From the NCBI GenBank assembly GCA_007376635.1, contig VMGQ01000001.1:1-32095 (forward strand): DNA of 32,095 nucleotides, in the 5' to 3' direction. The stretch is from Candidatus Peregrinibacteria bacterium Greene1014_49 (GTDB lineage Bacteria; Patescibacteriota; Gracilibacteria; Peribacterales; Peribacteraceae). A program made the translations under genes and the position numbers. The notes beneath the pieces are model-generated. The model was not told the DNA's origin and did not search any database. It worked only from the letters and a program-made list of their open reading frames with translations. Positions 25,527-32,095 of this stretch are shown one piece after another. Every line of letters starts with the position of its first letter. Within the stretch, counting starts at the first letter, position 1.

Positions 25527-27179
25527 TTAGTATACGGTCTTCAAATAACACTCCTCGCAGTACACAATCTCGGGTCGCTCCGGATTGTAGGTCGTCTCCA
25601 TCCCCTTCCCGCACTTGCTGCACTCCCTGCTCCAAAGCTTACGGGGATTGCGGAGTGCATTGCGGTCTTTGTGACGTTGGTCGGGGCAGATTTTTGGAAG
25701 CGGCAATCCCATGGCGCGGTAGAATTTCAATTCTTGTGGGATGATCTTGTACGGTCTTCCTGTAACCGAACATCGGAGAATTCGGTTCGTGATTTCATCG
25801 GGAACATCGCGGATATCATGGGAAAGCTCCTGGTCGGGACCCAGACACTGATGTGCATCGCGTTCGGTATGCCACTTCCACCCCCGGGAGAGCACTTGCT
25901 TCTCCGTGCTTGGGAAATATTCGTTAGCCAGCGTTTCGTTGTATCCGAAGAGCGAAAGTGTAACGGGGAAAAATTCCCCCCATTGGCTATTTTTTTGCAT
26001 AGATTCGATGATTTTTGGCACCAGTGTCTCGTATTCCTCCTTCGTGAACTGCTTATTCAGGATGCAGTACTTCATGTGCTTCAATCCCGTACACAGGAAG
26101 CAGTGCTCACAATGGAAGCAGAGGCTGCAGTAGAGCAAATGCTTGTTGAACCAGCAGATGTCATTGAAGACATGCATGTAATTGGACTCGCTTCCGACCG
26201 CTTCGTACACGAGCTCGGAGTTATCGTCATTCGTGACGTCGTATGCGTCGCGCATGAACGTAGCGTTGGCAACAAATGCGCAATCCTCCACATTCATCAC
26301 CTCAAAACAGCAACGGGCATTTTTGGAGTGCTGGATGGCATTCCCTGTACACGCGACGGCATTCACGCTGTCCATGGATTTTCTGGGAAGTGACTGCAGG
26401 TGTTTTTCAAAGGACGTACGCAAAGCAGGGATGTCCCGCAGAAGTTTGGGGGCTTCCTCTTTGTATTCCACTTCCGTCCTCTGAACGTTGCCGATGCAGT
26501 AGGAAGCATTGCGGAGCCCAAAGCATCCGATGCAATGGTGGCATCCCTTCAGATCGTACCCCACATGGCAGTCATTGTTGTTCGTACAGCTGCGAAGATA
26601 CGTGCATGTATGGCAATGATCCGAATCCATGACTTCGTAGCACAATTCCGCATCATTCAAACTCGCACAGTCACAGACATTCCTGCATTTCCATGAGCGG
26701 TTGGTGTAGTACGAGTCTTCACACTCGGCACTGGTGAAGAGTAGATAGGAATTCCTGTTGTGCAAGGAAAAGTTGCAATACTCACTGTTCTCGTGCTCCT
26801 TGTTGATAAGGCTGATGCGAGGAACAACATGAAGAAGCTCCTGGAATTGGTCAAAGAACGAACGATCCCATGCAATTGGTCGCCCGTACGAAAGCGGATC
26901 CCACGCGTCTCCCCACCACGCACTCTGCTCATATACGGGATGAATGCTTTCAGGCCTGTACATCGTCACGATCTGCTTCCCGGTCAGATCACATTTCCGA
27001 TGGTACAAGTGGCGTTCATTGCGCCATGCCAATCGCCGTTGCTGCCGGCAATCCGGGCAAAGTTTCGGCGGCGGGATGTTATAGCGCTTACCGGCAAACA
27101 CCGGCGACACTTTTGTATAGAACGCGAGGTCGTCTTTGGTGATCTCAAATTCCGCCGAGCATTGTTTGCACACCTCCAT
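25527..27179 (-). CDS. Cys-rich array protein, paralog 8
   Basis: MEVCKQCSAEFEITKDDLAFYTKVSPVFAGKRY...CPDCRQQRR; arrays; CSKCGKGMETTYNPERPEIVYCEECYLKTVY; starts at a TAATG junction. Confidence 0.94.
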   Translation of the reverse strand: MEVCKQCSAEFEITKDDLAFYTKVSPVFAGKRYNIPPPKLCPDCRQQRRLAWRNERHLYHRKCDLTGKQIVTMYRPESIHPVYEQSAWWGDAWDPLSYGRPIAWDRSFFDQFQELLHVVPRISLINKEHENSEYCNFSLHNRNSYLLFTSAECEDSYYTNRSWKCRNVCDCASLNDAELCYEVMDSDHCHTCTYLRSCTNNNDCHVGYDLKGCHHCIGCFGLRNASYCIGNVQRTEVEYKEEAPKLLRDIPALRTSFEKHLQSLPRKSMDSVNAVACTGNAIQHSKNARCCFEVMNVEDCAFVANATFMRDAYDVTNDDNSELVYEAVGSESNYMHVFNDICWFNKHLLYCSLCFHCEHCFLCTGLKHMKYCILNKQFTKEEYETLVPKIIESMQKNSQWGEFFPVTLSLFGYNETLANEYFPSTEKQVLSRGWKWHTERDAHQCLGPDQELSHDIRDVPDEITNRILRCSVTGRPYKIIPQELKFYRAMGLPLPKICPDQRHKDRNALRNPRKLWSRECSKCGKGMETTYNPERPEIVYCEECYLKTVY

Positions 27180-28852
27180 TAATAAATGGTGGAAAGATAA
27201 CACTCTTCACAGTACACAATCTCCGGTCTCTTCGGACTATACGTCGTCTCGATCCCATTCCCGCACTTGCTGCACTTCCTGCTCCAGAGCTTGCGGAGGT
27301 TTCGTAGCGCCAAACGTTCTGTATGCCGCTGATCGGGACATTGTCTGGGAATGGGTAAGCCCATCAGGCGATAGAACTTGAGCTCCTGCGGGATAATCTT
27401 GAAGGGTTTTCCGGTGACACTGCAGGTGAGGATCTGTTCGCAGATGTCATCGGAGACGCCGTCGATGGTCGCGGGGACGGCAAACGCCGGACCCATGTAT
27501 GCATCCTTCTTTTCTTGGGTCTCATACCACTTCCAGCCGTTGTTGAGAGCGATATCGCGCGTGATGGGGTAGTACTCCTGCGCAAGCGTCTCGTTGTAAC
27601 CCATGGTGGAAAGTTGCGGATGCGGATACTCGCCCCACTCGCCAGTCTTGCGCATGTGTTCGATGATTTTGGGGACAAGCTCTTCGTATTCCTCTTTCGT
27701 ATACTGCTTATTGAGGATGCAATACTGCTTGCGCTTCATGCTGCTGCAGCCAAACACATTGGAACAGTGATGACACTCGCGGATGTAGTAGGCATCGTTG
27801 CCGTACCACAAGAGAAATGTCCCCATGGAACGCTCTGAACCGACGGTGGAGCAGACGTTGTAACAGAACCGTACTCCGTGCGGCGCGGTGTAGTTGGCAT
27901 CGCGACTGGAAAATCCCTTCGGAGTATTGGTGACGTACATGCAGTCCTCACAACCGGAGACGTCATAGCAGCTGCGGCAGTGTTTGGAGTTGAACACCAT
28001 ATCGCCGCTGGAGTCTTCCGAGGCAAACACGTACGCAGCCCGGTGCGGCAATCCAAGTTTCAGTGACGCCAGTCGCTTTTTGAGCAGATCGATTTTCTCC
28101 GCAGTGAGAGGAAGGAGCTCTTTCATGCGCTTTTCGTATTCCGCCTTACCGATGCGCTCGTTCAGGAAACAATACTCCTGGTTTTTGAGTCCGAAACACA
28201 GGCAGCAGTTCTTGCACCCCTGACAGTCCTCGATCATCAGGCAATCGCTGCAGTTGTGGCTGTAGAGCGTGAAATGACACTGGTAACACTCCTGCGAAGC
28301 GACGCATCCGTAGCACCAGCGGCAGGAGTAGAGCGAAAGTCCGTCGACGATGTTCTGGCAGCTGATGACGAAGCGCCCATAGAGAGAGTCTTCAATATCG
28401 GTCGCCCCCGCAATGAGATAGGTGTTGCGGGCGTTAAGCGAGTGGTTGGTGTAGTAACTGTTTTCCGCGTTCGTCGTGAAGAGCGACATGTGCGGGACTT
28501 CTTTATTGAGCACTTCAAATTGCTCAGTGAAAGTCTTGCTGAAATCAAATGGTCGTCCGTAGCTGCATTCATCCCATTTGTCGCTCCACCATTCATCCTG
28601 ATCATAGACGACGTACGGCTTGTCTGGTGCATACATCGATACGATCTGCTTTCCAGAGAGATCGGATTTACGATGGTAGAGCGTGAGATCGTTGCGAAAC
28701 AGAAGCCTCCTCTGGCACCTACAATCAGGGCACATTTGTGGCGCCGGAATGTCGTAACGCTTTCCTGAAAACGTCGGAGAGACGCTCTCATAAAACTGCA
28801 GATCATCTTTCGTGATCTCAAACGCTGCCGCACACTGTTTACAGGTAGGCAT
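27179..28852 (-). CDS. Cys-rich array protein, paralog 9
   Basis: MPTCKQCAAAFEITKDDLQFYESVSPTFSGKRY...; CSKCGNGIETTYSPKRPEIVYCEECYLSTIY; starts at a TGATG junction. Confidence 0.94.
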   Translation of the reverse strand: MPTCKQCAAAFEITKDDLQFYESVSPTFSGKRYDIPAPQMCPDCRCQRRLLFRNDLTLYHRKSDLSGKQIVSMYAPDKPYVVYDQDEWWSDKWDECSYGRPFDFSKTFTEQFEVLNKEVPHMSLFTTNAENSYYTNHSLNARNTYLIAGATDIEDSLYGRFVISCQNIVDGLSLYSCRWCYGCVASQECYQCHFTLYSHNCSDCLMIEDCQGCKNCCLCFGLKNQEYCFLNERIGKAEYEKRMKELLPLTAEKIDLLKKRLASLKLGLPHRAAYVFASEDSSGDMVFNSKHCRSCYDVSGCEDCMYVTNTPKGFSSRDANYTAPHGVRFCYNVCSTVGSERSMGTFLLWYGNDAYYIRECHHCSNVFGCSSMKRKQYCILNKQYTKEEYEELVPKIIEHMRKTGEWGEYPHPQLSTMGYNETLAQEYYPITRDIALNNGWKWYETQEKKDAYMGPAFAVPATIDGVSDDICEQILTCSVTGKPFKIIPQELKFYRLMGLPIPRQCPDQRHTERLALRNLRKLWSRKCSKCGNGIETTYSPKRPEIVYCEECYLSTIY

Positions 28853-30525
28853 CAATAGACAGTGGAAAGATAGCACTCTTCACAATACACGGTTTCCGGG
28901 CGTTCGGGTGCGTAGGTAGTACGAATATCTTTCTTGCATTTGGCGCAGCTACGATCAAAGAGCTTGCGGGGATTGCGCTTCTGGAGACGATCCAGGTGCC
29001 GTTGATCAAAACACCTGCTCGGAATTGGGAGATTCATCCGTCGGTAAAATACGAGTTCCTGAGGAATGATCTTGTAGAGTTTTCCCGTGGCTTCGCACCG
29101 GAGAATTTTCTGGCACACATCATCGGCAACAGCATTAATTCGCTCTGGTACATCAATCACCGGTCCTAAGTACTGTTCTCCACTGGTTGTTGTTTCATTC
29201 TTCCATCGCCAACCACGAGCGAGAACTTCATTTTCGGAAAGCGGGAAATACATTGATGCGATTGTCTCGTTGTAACAGAAAGGCGAAAAGGTATGGGGAA
29301 AGAACTGACCCCAAATTCCCTCCTGCTGCATGGATTCTTTGATGAGAGAAAACATCTGCGCGTACTGCTCTTTTCCACATTGCTTGTTTAAAATGCAGTA
29401 TTGCTTGTTGTGAAGACCAACGCATCCAACACAATCTTGGCAGCTGTAACAGTTATCGCAGTAGGCAAGGTTGTTGGAAGTCGACATGCAGGTCTGACAA
29501 GAAACCAGCCCATAGCCGTACGATGTCAGACAGTTGTAGCAAAGCTCGGATGGTGCGGTGGAAAAGTTACAATCGGCACTGTGCTGAAATGAACCGAGCG
29601 TGGCACAGTGATAACAATCCTCACATTGCTTGAGATCGTACCCCTCGCAAATATTTTTTGAGTAGTAGAGATAGTCGCCGGTGACATTCTCGCATCCAAA
29701 TCCGTGATAGGACTTTACGATTTCCTTCCCAGTGAGAGTCGAAAGCCGCTGATGTGCCATGGCAATTGTCTGACGATTTCCCTGATCCAGTTCAGCAATT
29801 TTCTGCTGGTACTCCTCTCTACTATAGGGCTGATTGAAGATGTGGTACCGCTTGTTTTTTAAGCCCACGCATCCGAAACAGTCGCTACAAGCGCTGCAGT
29901 GCACCAGAAAAAGCGAGTTGGAACAATTGTCGCAGTCACGAGAGAAGAACACCGTGTTACATTCCACGCAATCGGTGCACTCGTAACAAAACTGACAACG
30001 GTAGCAATAGAGGCAGTCATAACAATCTTTAGAGCTCCACACGATATGACCGTAGGCGCAGTCCTCATTATCCACGCACCCGAACACAAGATAACAATTG
30101 CGGCTTCGAGAACTCATATTGCAGTAATCTGTATTTTCACACTGTGCATTGATGATGCTCATCCGGGGAACGGTGCGGTGCAAGATCTCGACCTGTTGCA
30201 GAAACGGAACCGACGCATTTCTGTCCATGCCAAAACTCAAAGCATCCCATTTATCACTCCACCACTCATGCATCTCGTACACAGGAAACGGTGCATCGAT
30301 GTCATACATGGAAATCATTTTCTTCCCCGAAAGATCACATGTGCGATGATAGAGATGGAAAAAATTGCGGAACATCAGTCGTCGTTGTCTCCGACAACTG
30401 GGACAATCGACAGGTTCCTGCACATCCATTGTTTTATAGAGCTCTCGTTCCGATTGTGTCATACGATATATATCACCACAGTTGAGACAAGTATTGCCTT
30501 TGGTGAGCGGGGTCAAACTATTCAT
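28852..30525 (-). CDS. Cys-rich array protein, paralog 10
   Basis: MNSLTPLTKGNTCLNCGDIYRMTQSERELYKTM...; CAKCKKDIRTTYAPERPETVYCEECYLSTVY; starts at a TAATG junction. Confidence 0.94.
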   Translation of the reverse strand: MNSLTPLTKGNTCLNCGDIYRMTQSERELYKTMDVQEPVDCPSCRRQRRLMFRNFFHLYHRTCDLSGKKMISMYDIDAPFPVYEMHEWWSDKWDALSFGMDRNASVPFLQQVEILHRTVPRMSIINAQCENTDYCNMSSRSRNCYLVFGCVDNEDCAYGHIVWSSKDCYDCLYCYRCQFCYECTDCVECNTVFFSRDCDNCSNSLFLVHCSACSDCFGCVGLKNKRYHIFNQPYSREEYQQKIAELDQGNRQTIAMAHQRLSTLTGKEIVKSYHGFGCENVTGDYLYYSKNICEGYDLKQCEDCYHCATLGSFQHSADCNFSTAPSELCYNCLTSYGYGLVSCQTCMSTSNNLAYCDNCYSCQDCVGCVGLHNKQYCILNKQCGKEQYAQMFSLIKESMQQEGIWGQFFPHTFSPFCYNETIASMYFPLSENEVLARGWRWKNETTTSGEQYLGPVIDVPERINAVADDVCQKILRCEATGKLYKIIPQELVFYRRMNLPIPSRCFDQRHLDRLQKRNPRKLFDRSCAKCKKDIRTTYAPERPETVYCEECYLSTVY

Positions 30526-32095
30526 TAATATACGGTAGATAGGTAACACTCCTCACAGTAGACCGTTTCAGGGCGCTCGGGAGCGTATGTCGTCTGAATT
30601 CCCTTCTTGCACTTGGCGCACTCCCGCTCCCAAAGCTGCCGCGGATTTCTGAGCTTCAATCGCCACTTGTGCCGCTCATCGGGATGCACATGCGGCACCG
30701 GAATGCCCATATCGCGGTAGAACTGCAGCTCCTGGGGAATGATTTTGAACGGCCTTCCCGTCGCTTCGCAGTGCAGGATCTGCGTGCAGATCTCGTCATC
30801 CACCTTCCGGATGTTATCAGGCAAATCCGCTGCGGGCCCCATGTAGTTTTTCTGCAAATCCTCTTCCTCTTGCCACTGCCAGCCGCGTTTGAGGACTTCC
30901 TCTTTCGTCAGCGGTACGTGTTCCTGCGCCAGCGACTCGTTGTAGGCGTAGATACTGTGCTGCGGAGAGAAGAACTTTCCCCATTCCCCCGTTTTTTGCA
31001 TGTGTTCGATGATCTTGGGGACAAGTTCTTCATATTCCAATTTGGTGTACTGCTTGTTGAAGATGCAGTACTCGTTCTTCCGTAAGCCCGAGCACCCGAA
31101 GCAGTTCTTGGAGCCGAAGCTGTGGTCGCAATAGATGAGCTCTGAGCACCCGTGCCAGCAGAGATTGCAGAAGAGAAGATGATACGGATCGTATCCGCAC
31201 GCCTGGCAGAAGTAGACGAGTTCCGCGTTTTGGCCCCAGTATGTGTAATCCATGCAATTCTTGGAATTCTGGATGCACTGGCAGTAGCTGCAATCTTCGA
31301 GATTGTTGCCTTCAAAGCACCACTTCGCATTCTTGCAATTACGGAGGTAATCGCCGCTGCAGTGATCGAGATTCATTCCGTGAAATTCCTTCACGATGGG
31401 ATCGCCGAGCATCTCTTCGATGCGCTGCTGCGCTGCCGTCATGTCTTTGTAACTCCCTGTATTCACGCTGCGAAGGAATTCTTCGTATTCAGTTTTCGTT
31501 TTTTGCTTGTTGAAAACCACATACTCTTTCTTGATTTGATTCGTGCATCCGAAGCAGTGCGTACACCCCTGACAATCACGCAGGAAGAAGCTGTCGCGGC
31601 AATTGATGCAGTCGCGGCTGTAGCGCAGGTTGTAGCAATCGCGGCATCCCACACATTCGTAGAGAAGTTCACAATGCTCAAGATTCAGATTGTCGATGCA
31701 GGTATTGCACTGATTGATCCATGATCCGAAGTAGCAGTCTTCATCTTGGTTGCTACTGAAAAGGAGATAGCAATTTTTGAGCTGACTTCCCGTATTGCAA
31801 TAATCGCTGTTTTCATACGGCTTCTCGAGAATGCGTGCCATGCGTGGAACGCGTGACTGGAGCGCAAAGAACTGCTCGAAGAATGGCTTCCTGAAGTCGA
31901 AATCCACTCCGTAATCGAGTGCACTCCATTTGTCGCTGTACCATTCGTCATTCTCGTACACGGGAAACGGTTTGTCTGTGGAATAGCAAGAAATCATCTG
32001 TTTCCCTGTGAGATCGCATTTGCGATGATAGAGGAACCGCTCATTGCGACGTGCGAGGCGGAGCTGCATGCGACAACGCGGACAGAGATCTGGTG
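30525..32095 (-). CDS. Cys-rich array protein, paralog 11 (5' end beyond the window)
   Basis: Reading frame stays open to the edge (PDLCPRCRMQLRLARRNERFLYHRKCDLTGKQ), so the listed ATG at 32069 is internal; CAKCKKGIQTTYAPERPETVYCEECYLSTVY. Confidence 0.93.
   Translation of the reverse strand, partial: PDLCPRCRMQLRLARRNERFLYHRKCDLTGKQMISCYSTDKPFPVYENDEWYSDKWSALDYGVDFDFRKPFFEQFFALQSRVPRMARILEKPYENSDYCNTGSQLKNCYLLFSSNQDEDCYFGSWINQCNTCIDNLNLEHCELLYECVGCRDCYNLRYSRDCINCRDSFFLRDCQGCTHCFGCTNQIKKEYVVFNKQKTKTEYEEFLRSVNTGSYKDMTAAQQRIEEMLGDPIVKEFHGMNLDHCSGDYLRNCKNAKWCFEGNNLEDCSYCQCIQNSKNCMDYTYWGQNAELVYFCQACGYDPYHLLFCNLCWHGCSELIYCDHSFGSKNCFGCSGLRKNEYCIFNKQYTKLEYEELVPKIIEHMQKTGEWGKFFSPQHSIYAYNESLAQEHVPLTKEEVLKRGWQWQEEEDLQKNYMGPAADLPDNIRKVDDEICTQILHCEATGRPFKIIPQELQFYRDMGIPVPHVHPDERHKWRLKLRNPRQLWERECAKCKKGIQTTYAPERPETVYCEECYLSTVY

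Noticed and set aside
5202-32095. CRISPR array or DNA-level satellite
   Set aside because: The repetition is at protein level among divergent paralogs; no short identical direct repeats with regular spacers were seen.

Overview
The window looks like a bacterial chromosome segment, possibly from a candidate-phyla-radiation or Peregrinibacteria-like lineage (inferred from gene content only). The left 5 kb holds a disrupted prfB (RF2), an unlisted 56-aa histone-fold ORF on the minus strand with its own terminator, tRNA-Ser(CGA), a long inverted-repeat element, a T4SS/DUF87-type ATPase and a putative HExxH metallopeptidase. From about 5.2 kb to the right edge the window is dominated by 11 paralogous Cys-rich proteins (about 560 aa, all on the minus strand, the last one cut by the window edge). 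Each has zinc-ribbon-like termini flanking two Cys-rich arrays in which Cys residues keep a 3-residue register. They form two four-gene tandem runs plus singletons. All four operon heads visible in the window are divergently paired with a TrmB-like regulator; a fifth TrmB-like regulator is divergent from a sodium:solute symporter. Three RelE-superfamily toxin-antitoxin modules sit between them. The TrmB / Cys-array family expansion is the best candidate for an undescribed system. Several regulators appear leaderless, with palindromic candidate operators. All family calls come from reading motifs; no database search was run.
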